From: Spirochaetota bacterium
GTDB taxonomy: Bacteria > Spirochaetota > UBA4802 > UBA5550
NCBI GenBank assembly: GCA_017999915.1
Contig: JAGNKX010000006.1
Coordinates: forward strand, 190,077-254,076
Reading direction: 5' to 3'
Length of the DNA: 64,000 bases
Numbering within the stretch: the stretch's first letter is position 1; the number at the start of each line of letters is the position of its first letter. The position numbers and the translations under genes are program-made. Below, piece by piece: positions 35,580 through 44,360 of this stretch. The notes beneath the pieces were generated by a model. That model saw only the letters and a list, made by a program, of their open reading frames with translations. It was not told where the DNA came from and did no database searches.

Positions 35580-37451
35580 TTACGTCCTGCCGGGCTCCGG
35601 CGGAAGAGGCGCGTATTGTTCCATGAACACGCTCAGTTGTGCCGTCGTGGAGGCATCATTCATTACGATGCAAAGGGTGTCGTTTTTTTCCAATTGTAAG
35701 CCTTCATGATACACATGGCAATTCTTCCTGTTTCTGATGATGAACAGGATGAAGATGTTCTCCGGGATCGGGTATTCTCCGGGATTGTTCTGCAGAAATG
35801 CCTCATTGGTGAGGGATACTTCCCTGATGACCGGTTTTTTTGTAGTAAAGTATTCTTTTATTATATTGAAAAAGGATGCGGACCTGGATGCGCGCAAACA
35901 GGCGCAAGCCGTCTTGATTCCCTCGGACCGTATTATGTCCGAAAGCTCCTCACCGGCCTTTTCGGTCAATATAACATACAGGTTTTTTACACCGTAGCTG
36001 TCTTTCAGAAATCTGCAGAAAAGGACATTGATCTCGTTGTTTGGCGATGCCGCCAGCACGGAGGAATAGTCATCGACATCTATTCCGGTAAAGGTGTCAG
36101 GGGCCAGTCCGTTTCCATGAATGTATGAAAATCCTTCTTTTCCAGCCAGCAGGCAGTTGGAGAGATTTGAGTCGATAAAAATCACATCGTTCTGATATTC
36201 TCGCCACTTCAATGCCATGCCTATAGTTGTTGGATTGATGCCGAGGATGATGATGTTCTTGTCGCCGGTGATGAGGATGTCAAGCTTTCGAGCCGCCACG
36301 CCGGCGCTCAAACCCTGCAGCAATACTGTAATCGATATCAGCATGAAGATGAGAATCTCGATGATCTCCGTGTTATGCAGGCCCGCTGTTTTTAGTTTTA
36401 TTATCGCGATTGAAGCTACTGAAAGAGCGATTATTCCCCGGGGGCCGACCCAGCCCATGAAGAGCCGTTCCCGTATCGAGAATGCACCTCCGGCGGTACT
36501 TGCGAAAATAGTCGGGAATCGGGCCGCAATAATTATGCCGACGACCGCCAGGCCGGGCAGTAGTTCCTCGGATAATAGTGAGATGTTGAAATGCGCCGAT
36601 AACAGAATGAACAGCAGTGAAATAACGATTCTCGATATCTGTTCTTTGAAAGAAAGGAGTTTTTCCTTATCTCTGTAGCCAATGGTGCTGAGCACCAAGC
36701 CAAAAACCGCCACCGCCATCAAACCGGATTCTGAAGATATTGATTCGGCGATATAGAAGACCAGAAAAACAATCCCCAGTATGAATATGCTGCGGCTGTG
36801 TTCGGGAACAGCCGGTGTTTTCATCAGGAGCACTTTTACCAGCAAGCCGGATATGACGCCGATGGCGACTCCAGTGAAAATGGAAAGGATAAAGCCAAGG
36901 ATGGTGAGGCCGAGAACCTGTTGAGAAACAAAATATTCAATCATGGCTATGGCCAGTATGGCACCGACTGCATCAATGATGACCGCCTCGCCATTAAGAA
37001 ATGTCTTTACGTCTTTTCTCAGAGGGATAAATCGTATGATGGGTTTTATAACAGTCGGCCCGGTGACTATAGTGAGAGACGCAAATATGAGAGCCAGGTC
37101 AAATCTGAGCCCGGCAATATATACCGCTGCAATCCAGCTCAATGTCATGGTCACGGCAATTGTTAACACGATTTGCCGTGCAAGATAGATTTGAATCGTT
37201 CGTAATCTCGAGATATTTAAAGACAGTCCCCCCTCAAATAGGATTATGCTGACGAAGAGGGTGATGAGAATAGTGAGGCCGCCGCCTAATGACTCGGGTC
37301 TTATGAGCCCGATTCCGTACGGGCCCAAAGCTATGCCGCATATGAAAAAGAGAATAATTGCGGGGAATTTGAAACGATCAGAAATGACCATCCCCAATGA
37401 TCCGGCAATTATTGCAATTATGATAGTGCGGATTATTACGTCATATTCCAT
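35580..37451 (-). CDS. CPA1-type Na+/H+ (K+/H+) antiporter with TrkA-like regulatory domain
   Basis: 623 residues. The first about 400 residues have 12-13 hydrophobic helices. Family features: PAIILFFICGIALGPYGI, FEGGLSLNISRLR, SLTIVTGPTVIKPIIRFI (Thr-Gly-Pro ion site) and FMGWVGPRGIIALSVASI. A Rossmann-like domain (residues about 405-520, KNIIILGINPTTIGMALKW) and a RCK_C-like tail (about 530-620, EVSLTNEAFLQNNPGEYPIP) follow, as in NhaP/KefC-like exchangers gated by nucleotides. It exchanges a cation for protons across the inner membrane. It converges on the porin gene and is monocistronic. Confidence 0.88.
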   Translation of the reverse strand: MEYDVIIRTIIIAIIAGSLGMVISDRFKFPAIILFFICGIALGPYGIGLIRPESLGGGLTILITLFVSIILFEGGLSLNISRLRTIQIYLARQIVLTIAVTMTLSWIAAVYIAGLRFDLALIFASLTIVTGPTVIKPIIRFIPLRKDVKTFLNGEAVIIDAVGAILAIAMIEYFVSQQVLGLTILGFILSIFTGVAIGVISGLLVKVLLMKTPAVPEHSRSIFILGIVFLVFYIAESISSESGLMAVAVFGLVLSTIGYRDKEKLLSFKEQISRIVISLLFILLSAHFNISLLSEELLPGLAVVGIIIAARFPTIFASTAGGAFSIRERLFMGWVGPRGIIALSVASIAIIKLKTAGLHNTEIIEILIFMLISITVLLQGLSAGVAARKLDILITGDKNIIILGINPTTIGMALKWREYQNDVIFIDSNLSNCLLAGKEGFSYIHGNGLAPDTFTGIDVDDYSSVLAASPNNEINVLFCRFLKDSYGVKNLYVILTEKAGEELSDIIRSEGIKTACACLRASRSASFFNIIKEYFTTKKPVIREVSLTNEAFLQNNPGEYPIPENIFILFIIRNRKNCHVYHEGLQLEKNDTLCIVMNDASTTAQLSVFMEQYAPLPPEPGRT

Positions 37452-38184
37452 GAAATTTTAAAATGTTATCCTCGAAGTTTATACAAATAATACATAGGTG
37501 ATTATTTATTAAATGTCAATGTAAAAATTGCCTTTACTCAAATGCTATGAAAGTCGACGGGAGGGATTTGCGGTGTGAAACCATGTCATGCGCCGATGAT
37601 TCAGTGAAAAACGAAAAGCCTGGCGATTGGCCATCAACGGCCGTGTTATTGGTTTCCGTGGTTTTCGATAATTGACGCCGTCACATTCATTTTTTTTCGG
37701 CATATGATTAAAAATAGTAAAGAGGGCTCCCTTCGATCGAAATACGATGCCCGTATCGTTCGAGGTGGTTGATGTTTAAATATTCAGAAATAATCAACTC
37801 TTTGATTAATTGAGAAAACCCGCTTGTATCGGAGTTGCCCGGGAATGTCTCTTTAATATTAAACGCGGTCCGCTCCTCCTCGTCAATCAAATTGAGGGCT
37901 TCTATAAACGCTAGTATCCGGCATTATTCAGGTTGTATCTCCGCATCATGAGTTTTTTACAGCGCTTAGATAAGTGTGGAAATCCCGATTTTTACTGTTG
38001 ACAAAATTCTTTTTTGAAGATATTTTTTATGCATCAAGAGAATATTATGTCAATCTTGGAGTGATATTTTCTTTATACTTCCGAATCCGGCGCTGTTGGC
38101 AAAATTTCTAGAAATAATATTTATCGGCCTGTTATAAGATACATTGACGTTCATCATGTAACGGCAAATCATCAGGAGGCGGTC
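37452..38184. other. Long intergenic region with one weak ORF
   Basis: 733 bp between the antiporter and the glycosyltransferase. The only open frame worth noting is minus strand 37708-37890 (about 60 residues from a TTG start, LIKELIISEYLNINHLERYG). It is open upstream for another dozen codons without an ATG and has no ribosome site. It may be the 3' remnant of a decayed gene. The rest is AT-rich with no repeat or terminator I can support. Confidence 0.35.
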
Positions 38185-39393
38185 ATGGCTGATTTTTTTC
38201 AAAACGGAACAATAACGACGCTGCAAAACATCAGCAAGAGATCGGTTGATTCAATTGAAGAGGAACTGCGCCAGTTTTCCCAGATGCGCAACATGGTACT
38301 CCTTCTGCCCGCGCTCTTCTCGGAATTCGAGGGACCCGCCATGCCCAGGATCATCGAAGAGCTCAAGAAGGTCGATTATGTTTCAAAAATAATTATATCC
38401 CTCGACCGCGCCGATGCCGATCAGTTCGCCATTGCCAAAGAAAAAGTTTCCGTGCTGCCGGGTGAGGTAAAAGTGGTATGGCATGACGGACCCCGCATGC
38501 TGTCGTTATACAAAGAGTTGTCGGATGCTGATTTCGATCTTTCCACGCCGGGAAAGGGGAGGTCAGTGTGGATGACCCTCGGATATATTCTGGCTGACAG
38601 GGACACCTACGCCATCGGGCTCCATAATACGGACATCGTGAATTATTCCAGGGAACTGGTCGCGAGATTATTCTACCCGGTGGTCCACCCGGCCCTGGAC
38701 TATGAATTCTGCAAGGGGTATTACGCCAGGGCCACCAGCAGGTTTTATGGACGGGTCACCCGCCTCTTTTATACACCCCTCATACGCTCCCTGAAGAAAA
38801 TCCTGGGACACAACAGGTTCCTCGAGTTCCTCGACAGCTTTCGCTTCGCCCTCTCCGGTGAATTCGCCTTCATCGCAACCCTGGCGCGGGGCCTTCGCGT
38901 TTCACCGACCTGGGGCCTCGAGGTCTCCATGCTGAGCGAAATATATTCGAAGACAACGGTCAACAGGGTCGCCCAGGTTGAATTGCTGGAAACGTACGAT
39001 CACAAACACCAGAATATCGATAAATTACAGCGCGATACCGGTCTCTTTCGCATGTCCAATGAAATCGCGAAGACTCTTTTCAAGGTGCTCACCCAGGACG
39101 GCATCGTCATGTCGGGCTCGTTTTTCAGAACGCTCCTCGCCACCTACATCCAGGAATCGAGGTTTGCAATAGAAAAATACAATGCCCTGGCCATGTTCAA
39201 CGGGCTCGCCTATGACCGCCACGAGGAAATCGTCAACACCGAGATATTCGTCGAAGCCCTCACACAGGGTGTCACAGAGTTCATGGAAGACCCTATCGGG
39301 GTTCCCATGCTGCCGGGATGGGTGCGCATACGCGCGGCCCTGCCCGGCTTTCAAAAAAAATTCAAAAAGGTCGTCGAGGACGACAACGCGTAA
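38185..39393 (+). CDS. Glucosyl-3-phosphoglycerate synthase-like glycosyltransferase (GT81-type)
   Basis: 402 residues with an AGGAGGCGG ribosome site. Features: MRNMVLLLPALFSEFEGPAM near 35, IIISLDRADADQFAIAKE near 75, YAIGLHNTDIVNYS near 145 at the place of the metal-binding motif, then EFCKGYYARATSRFYGRVTR and FALSGEFAFIATLARGL with WGLEVSMLSEIY. The (A)GE.A...GL.V...WG.E order matches GpgS and related GT81 enzymes, which make glucosyl-3-phosphoglycerate, precursor of the compatible solute glucosylglycerate. No GpgP phosphatase is in the window. A mannosyl variant is possible. The proximity to trehalose genes supports an osmolyte role. Confidence 0.6.
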   Translation: MADFFQNGTITTLQNISKRSVDSIEEELRQFSQMRNMVLLLPALFSEFEGPAMPRIIEELKKVDYVSKIIISLDRADADQFAIAKEKVSVLPGEVKVVWHDGPRMLSLYKELSDADFDLSTPGKGRSVWMTLGYILADRDTYAIGLHNTDIVNYSRELVARLFYPVVHPALDYEFCKGYYARATSRFYGRVTRLFYTPLIRSLKKILGHNRFLEFLDSFRFALSGEFAFIATLARGLRVSPTWGLEVSMLSEIYSKTTVNRVAQVELLETYDHKHQNIDKLQRDTGLFRMSNEIAKTLFKVLTQDGIVMSGSFFRTLLATYIQESRFAIEKYNALAMFNGLAYDRHEEIVNTEIFVEALTQGVTEFMEDPIGVPMLPGWVRIRAALPGFQKKFKKVVEDDNA

Positions 39394-39878
39394 ATGCAAT
39401 GGCGAAAACGGAGCGATTGTCGCTGGACGAATCTTTGTCGTGGTCCGAAATAATCAAGTGAAAAAAAAGTTGATTAATCCATATGGGGCATGTACTATAA
39501 TGGAACAAAGAGGAAACCTGTTGTCATTTGATCGAACCCTGAAAAATACACGTGGCTGGCACCACATGAACAGATCAGATACACCACTCAAATCAGCCGA
39601 CGACATGGTACGGATTTCAGGAAGTGAGTTTTGCAACCTCAAGAGGCAGGGCTCAATGTCACATGATGTGTCACAAAAAACTTGGCGGCCAATGCTTTCA
39701 ATAGCCGTCCTTCCTTTTGTCATAATAATTCCAAATTTAAAAAAAGACCGAAGATCAGGATAACGAGATACTGCGGGACAAAATTGCAAAGAACAATAAA
39801 ACCCATGTCGTCATCTGCATAAAAAATGACAAGGAAGGGTCATCGGCGTCCATGGTGGTACCGCAATCAAACAAAAAA
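39394..39878. other. Intergenic region, no gene recognised
   Basis: 485 bp between the glycosyltransferase and the protease. Open frames on both strands (39454-39789 minus, 39500-39763 plus) have compositions unlike the neighbours and no family likeness. The protease frame stays open upstream of its ATG back to about 39745 but offers no start or ribosome site. Confidence 0.5.
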
Positions 39879-41360
39879 ATGAAGATTAATCGCACAATCA
39901 TGGTTTCATGTCTGCTGTTGTCATCTCTTTTGCTGGGAAATACCGCGCTGCCCCCGGATGTGTCGATCAAATCGTCAATTGTAAAAATCTATTCAATTTA
40001 CGCGGATTATAATTACTCCCAGCCGTGGCAAAAGAGAACTCAGAAGGAGTCTTCAGGGTCGGGTTGCATCATTGCGGGAAATCGGATTCTTACCAATGCC
40101 CATGTCGTCAGCAACAGCACATTCTTGCAAGTGAAGCGTTCCGATCAGGCGAAAAAGTATAATGCCCGGATACACATTGTTGCCCATGAATGCGATCTTG
40201 CAATTCTCACGGTCAATGATGAAGCATTTTTCGATGGCACCAAACCGATCCCGATATCGACACTTCCCAGTATCCGCGATAAAGTCGCAGTTTATGGATT
40301 TCCAGTCGGCGGAGACGAACTGAGCATCACTGAAGGCGTGGTGTCGCGCATTGAACATGTGCGATATGCGCACAGCAGCGTTAAGTTCATGGCGTGTCAG
40401 GTGGACGCGGCTATCAATTCAGGCAACAGCGGCGGGCCCGTCATCATGAATGACAGCATCGTGGGCGTGGCCTTCCAGGCCGATGTAACAGGAGAAAACA
40501 TCGGCTACATGATCGCAACGCCTGTCATCGGTCATTTCCTTGAAGATATCCGGGACGGCCGGTATGATGGATTCCCCGACCTGGGTCTGCATATCCAGAA
40601 CATGGAAAACTCTGATCTTAGAAGATCCTGTAACATGGGGAAGAATATGACGGGTGTGTTCATTAATAGAATTGAATACCTTTCCCCGGCGCGTAATGTC
40701 CTAGCCGAAGGTGATATCATTCTATACATTGATTCAATGCGCGTGGGGAATGATGGTTCCGTTGAGTTCAGAAAGGGCGAGCGCACGTCGCTTCTGTACG
40801 CCGTACAGAAGCGGTTCATGAACGATGCGATTCCGGTCGTTGTTCTGAGAAAAGGTGAGGTAAAAAAATCAAGTATCAGGCTGAAGCGAACAAAACAGTC
40901 AATGCAGCTTGTCCCGTATGAACAATATGATGTGGCTCCGACATATTATATTGCAGGAGGTCTCGTGTTTGAACCCCTTACCAAGAACTACCTGCAGGAA
41001 TGGGGTTCAAAATGGTATGACGAAGGACCAACGCGACTTCTTAATTATTATTTTAACGGTGTCATGACCCCAAACCGCAGCGCAGTGATTGTCCTTACAA
41101 AAGTCTTGGCAGATGAGATCAATGTAGGTTATCATGATTACTCAAACATGGTCATAACGAGAATAAACAATAGGAGGATTTCAAAAATTAACGATGTGAT
41201 CTCCGCAATCGAAAACAACAATCAGAAGTATCATGTAGTCGAAACTGAAAATGGATCCAGGATAATATTGCTGAGGCAGAATGTCCAAAAATATTCGTCG
41301 CGCATATTGCGTCGATATCAGATACATGCAGATCGTTCATCGGATCTTAAGAAAGAGTGA
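39879..41360 (+). CDS. Trypsin-like serine protease with PDZ domains (DegP/HtrA-like)
   Basis: 493 residues from ATG at 39879 (MKINRTIMVSCLLLSSLLLG is a signal peptide); a start at 39852 would precede it by nine polar residues. Catalytic triad: His in ILTNAHVVS, Asp in HECDLAILTV, Ser in NSGNSGGPVIM. One PDZ domain follows (residues about 240-330, FINRIEYLSPARNVLAEGDIILYID). A second, more divergent one is near the C-terminus (VITRINNRRISKINDVISAI). The layout is closer to plant Deg9-like/long Deg proteases than to DegP. It would degrade or chaperone damaged exported proteins in the periplasm. Confidence 0.87.
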   Translation: MKINRTIMVSCLLLSSLLLGNTALPPDVSIKSSIVKIYSIYADYNYSQPWQKRTQKESSGSGCIIAGNRILTNAHVVSNSTFLQVKRSDQAKKYNARIHIVAHECDLAILTVNDEAFFDGTKPIPISTLPSIRDKVAVYGFPVGGDELSITEGVVSRIEHVRYAHSSVKFMACQVDAAINSGNSGGPVIMNDSIVGVAFQADVTGENIGYMIATPVIGHFLEDIRDGRYDGFPDLGLHIQNMENSDLRRSCNMGKNMTGVFINRIEYLSPARNVLAEGDIILYIDSMRVGNDGSVEFRKGERTSLLYAVQKRFMNDAIPVVVLRKGEVKKSSIRLKRTKQSMQLVPYEQYDVAPTYYIAGGLVFEPLTKNYLQEWGSKWYDEGPTRLLNYYFNGVMTPNRSAVIVLTKVLADEINVGYHDYSNMVITRINNRRISKINDVISAIENNNQKYHVVETENGSRIILLRQNVQKYSSRILRRYQIHADRSSDLKKE

Positions 41361-41390
41361 CCGAAAATCATCCTTACCCGGACCATTGTA

Positions 41391-42521
41391 TCACTGGTGA
41401 TAATCGGTGCGGGTATATTGTTTTGTGTTGTCGCCGGGAGTCCCCATTCCTGCAGCGGGTATGCCTTTACGGGGATCTATTATCCCGCAGTCATTATCAA
41501 TGCTGATTTCAGTATTCAATTCATAGGACAGTTTTTGCAATAATGCAAGCACTGTTGCCGCTTCTATCCGATTGAGAAGATAAGGCTGAAACCGTATTTG
41601 CCTGTTTCGTCCTGCAACAGGTAAAACCTTTATATATTCCAGATCATTCCCACTATAATATAAAACGACGGCAATATTATCATGCTCGATTTTATTGGTG
41701 TAACCATTGATAAAATTGCCAAGAGAATACACGATGGGTTTGCCATGATACAGTTCAATACCCTGGGGCCAGTGAGGATGATGACCAATAATGGCATCCG
41801 CCCCGCAATCAATGATGGAGTGAGCCAGCGTTATCTGGTAGGGTTGCGGAGATATGGTGTGTTCGATGCCCCAGTGAAGAGAAACAATGATAATAGTGTC
41901 ACCACGCCTGTGCGTCTCGATATCTTCTTTTATTAACGAAAGATCAAGGGGGGCGATTCCCGGTGAATCGATGGATGCGGAAAATGCTGCCGGCGGCCTT
42001 TCATTGTACGCGAGGATAATTATAGTGGTCCCTCCGTGATTCAAGCGCGCAGGTCTCCGTGCCGCATCCAGGGTTAAGCCTCCGCCAGCATACTGTATGT
42101 TCATATTTTTCAAAAAAAATAGCGTATCTTTCATCCCTTCCGGACCATAATCCATTAAATGATTGTTGGCTATTGAAACAGCATCCAGTTTCAGGTCCTT
42201 CAGGCATGTGGCGGTATCATTCTTAATCCTGAATATATATGGCTTGGGATGTACCGGGACGCCTCGTTCGGTAATTGGCGTTTCAAGATTGGCGAATATA
42301 AAGTCATATTTCAAAAATTCATTTTTTATTCTGGAGAAGGGGTAACCACTGCCTTTTATTTCAATATATCGTTCCGCTTCATTAGCCAGTAGTATGTCTC
42401 CGGCAAATAATATTGAAAAATGCAATGGCATCCCTGTCTTTTTTGATGGTGCCGCCGTGCAACATAAAAAGGAGAAAGCAGCGATTAGAATATATGGCAA
42501 GATTCTTTTGAATGCATTCAT
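41391..42521 (-). CDS. CapA-family (PGA_cap) lipoprotein
   Basis: 376 residues. The N-terminus MNAFKRILPYILIAAFSFLCC ends in a lipobox (FLCC). The CapA metallophosphatase-like domain is clear: FAGDILLANEAERYI, YDFIFANLETPIT, SIANNHLMDYGPEGM, VSLHWGIEH and IIGHHPHWPQGIELYHGKPIVYSLGNF. Homologues in poly-gamma-glutamate synthesis loci are of uncertain biochemistry; a phosphoesterase fold is likely. The other cap genes are not present. It converges with the protease, about 30 bp apart. Confidence 0.88.
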   Translation of the reverse strand: MNAFKRILPYILIAAFSFLCCTAAPSKKTGMPLHFSILFAGDILLANEAERYIEIKGSGYPFSRIKNEFLKYDFIFANLETPITERGVPVHPKPYIFRIKNDTATCLKDLKLDAVSIANNHLMDYGPEGMKDTLFFLKNMNIQYAGGGLTLDAARRPARLNHGGTTIIILAYNERPPAAFSASIDSPGIAPLDLSLIKEDIETHRRGDTIIIVSLHWGIEHTISPQPYQITLAHSIIDCGADAIIGHHPHWPQGIELYHGKPIVYSLGNFINGYTNKIEHDNIAVVLYYSGNDLEYIKVLPVAGRNRQIRFQPYLLNRIEAATVLALLQKLSYELNTEISIDNDCGIIDPRKGIPAAGMGTPGDNTKQYTRTDYHQ

Positions 42522-42580
42522 TATTTATTACAGGTTATAGCGCTGCATTTTTAGTTATACTCAACGATGCAAAGAGTATG

Positions 42581-42609
42581 CGGTCATGAGCCGTGAATGC
42601 TCATGACCG
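42581..42609. terminator. 11-bp stem hairpin after the OmpA-like gene
   Basis: CGGTCATGAGC-CGTGAAT-GCTCATGACCG, a perfect 11-bp stem with a 7-base loop, 23 bp downstream of the OmpA-like gene on the minus strand. No T-tract follows, so termination may be rho-dependent or the hairpin may protect mRNA 3' ends. Confidence 0.5.
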
Positions 42610-42631
42610 TAGAGATGCTTGCAGATGCGTC

Positions 42632-43132
42632 CTATTGAGGCACAATGGAAAAAGTTACTCTCCGCTGCTGGCCGCTGCGCGGAGCATATCCCGTAAGCGG
42701 TTCGGAGGACCCAACGCCTTTATAGGTGATCTTCCTCGATTCTATGCCTTCGGATGCAAGTGCTTTAACCACCGCTTTAGCCCGGTCCCGGGAGATGTTC
42801 ATGTTCCCTGGTTTATCGCCTTCCTGCTTTTCAGGACCGCTGGCATCCGCATGTCCGCGCACTTCAAGGACGTAGCCGTCGGGGATTTTACCGAGAATAT
42901 CCTTCACGGCAGGTGAAGCGACGCGCGCCCATGTTTTCCACTGCCGTTCAGGAACAGTTGCGCTTTTGTAGGCGAATCCGGCTACCGGATATTTGGCCAG
43001 CTGTTCGTTCGATCCTGTTACAAAGGCATTATTCGCACCGACCTGAACGGGTTCCTTTATTTGGTCTTTTGCACATGCATTCATTGCGAGAATTGCGGCT
43101 GAAATGAGTATTGTCATACACAAGGTTTTCAT
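42632..43132 (-). CDS. OmpA-family lipoprotein
   Basis: 166 residues from the second ATG (43132), which is 8 bases after AGGAGG; the first ATG is too close to it. The signal peptide ends with the lipobox MNAC. The OmpA C-terminal peptidoglycan-binding domain is LEVRGHADASGPE, then NISRDRAKAVVKALASEGIES and ITYKGVGSSEP. It would tether the outer membrane to peptidoglycan. It is likely co-transcribed with the small lipoprotein gene upstream (41 bp). Confidence 0.9.
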   Translation of the reverse strand: MKTLCMTILISAAILAMNACAKDQIKEPVQVGANNAFVTGSNEQLAKYPVAGFAYKSATVPERQWKTWARVASPAVKDILGKIPDGYVLEVRGHADASGPEKQEGDKPGNMNISRDRAKAVVKALASEGIESRKITYKGVGSSEPLTGYAPRSGQQRRVTFSIVPQ

Positions 43133-43172
43133 GCTCATGCCTCCTGATATGTTTGATTGTTTTTATTACCCT

Positions 43173-43427
43173 TCAGCGTGATTTCTCACGCTGACAATAG
43201 GAATCATTGAGAATGTATTGTTTCAAGTCAGTCAAATCGGCACGTATCAGGTTTTCCCATATGTTATTGCCGCTATAATTCATGTGTACCCGGCTGCAAA
43301 TGGCCGGATCTGTTAATTTCAATTTTGCCGAAGAGTATGGATTATTAGTCGTATAATCGCGGGTGTTGCATCCAACAAAAAGAATAAGTTTCATCAGGGA
43401 TAACACTATGATTATTGATCTTATCAT
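43173..43427 (-). CDS. Small lipoprotein of unknown function
   Basis: 84 residues. MIRSIIIVLSLMKLILFVGC is a lipoprotein signal with Cys20. The mature 65 residues contain NTRDYTTNNPYSSAKLKLTD and end QREKSR. It is not recognised. It precedes the OmpA-like gene by 41 bp in the same direction, so it may act with it at the cell envelope. Confidence 0.55.
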   Translation of the reverse strand: MIRSIIIVLSLMKLILFVGCNTRDYTTNNPYSSAKLKLTDPAICSRVHMNYSGNNIWENLIRADLTDLKQYILNDSYCQREKSR

Positions 43428-43607
43428 TGAATTCCTTCCGGTAAAGATAGCATGTTATAATTGTAAGGTATTGATACGGAAAAGAGGTAACAAAATATTT
43501 TAAAATTATTAAATAATTTTCAATTATATCAAATATACAAAAATTCGCGTCAAGAAATTTTTTAGGATAAAATGCACATGCGGGCTAAATTGTTAGTAAA
43601 AAAAGAA

Positions 43608-44162
43608 TCAGAAAAGTGGTGGCGTGCCGGTTACGATCAGTTTAGCAGCACGTGACCCCCTGTTTCTTACTCTGCAGGATATAAAGGATCTGAAAATTAT
43701 AGAATCATCATTTTGGAGAATAACCTTTTCTTTATTTTTTATTTGAATCTCAACGGAGCCAGCCATTACGTAAATAAACCGTTCCCCTTCTATGTCGTCA
43801 TCCAGTTGTGCGATGGCAATCTCCGCGTGCGGCTCCAATTGGGCTTTATATGATACATTTTTTGTATTCTGAAGCTTTGAGGCTAGAAAGGTAAGGGTAA
43901 CTTTTTCAGTTTTACTGGTAAAGGTTTCGGCATCTTTGCTTTTAACAACCAGGTAGTCATTTTTTTCAACTTGATTGAAAAATGCGGATAATCCAACACC
44001 ATAGAATCTCAACAAGGCCTGAAGAGAATTTAGGGATGGGGAAGCCTTGTCATTTTCGAGCTGGGAGAGCAGGCTGGTTGACATCTTGGTCTTTGTTGCT
44101 ACATCGTTCAGAGTATAATTTTTCTCTTTACGCAGCTTTTTTAAATATGCCCCTATTTCCAT
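43608..44162 (-). CDS. XRE-cupin transcriptional regulator (paralogue B)
   Basis: 184 residues and homologous throughout to 25098-25652. XRE part: LKKLRKEKNYTLNDVATKTK, MSTSLLSQLENDKASPSLNSL, QALLRFYGVGLSAFFNQVEK. Cupin part: LEPHAEIAIAQLDDDIEGERF, IKNKEKVILQNDDSIIFRSF. The shared SxLSQxENDKxxPSLxSLxxLLRFY block shows the two are recent relatives. It likely represses a nearby gene. The closest candidates are the lipoprotein pair and the ClC gene, divergently placed 198 bp away. The ligand is unknown. Confidence 0.88.
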   Translation of the reverse strand: MEIGAYLKKLRKEKNYTLNDVATKTKMSTSLLSQLENDKASPSLNSLQALLRFYGVGLSAFFNQVEKNDYLVVKSKDAETFTSKTEKVTLTFLASKLQNTKNVSYKAQLEPHAEIAIAQLDDDIEGERFIYVMAGSVEIQIKNKEKVILQNDDSIIFRSFISCRVRNRGSRAAKLIVTGTPPLF

Positions 44163-44360
44163 GTTGTTGCCGCGAGTAGATGTTTTTTAAAGGAAAATTT
44201 AATTGCATAACCCTAATTCTACAACGAAAATAATTGACAAATTATATCAACAAACATTTTAATATTGTAAAAAAAATTTAATAATATTGAATTTTGTTAT
44301 TAATGCATTAAGATTGAGTATTCACACCGATTTTCAATACCGGGAATTGATAGAATTCAC

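Noticed and set aside
39454-39789. ORF of 111 residues on the minus strand in the gap before the Deg-like protease
   Set aside because: Composition is atypical (cysteine- and phenylalanine-rich), there is no ribosome site and no homology I can name.
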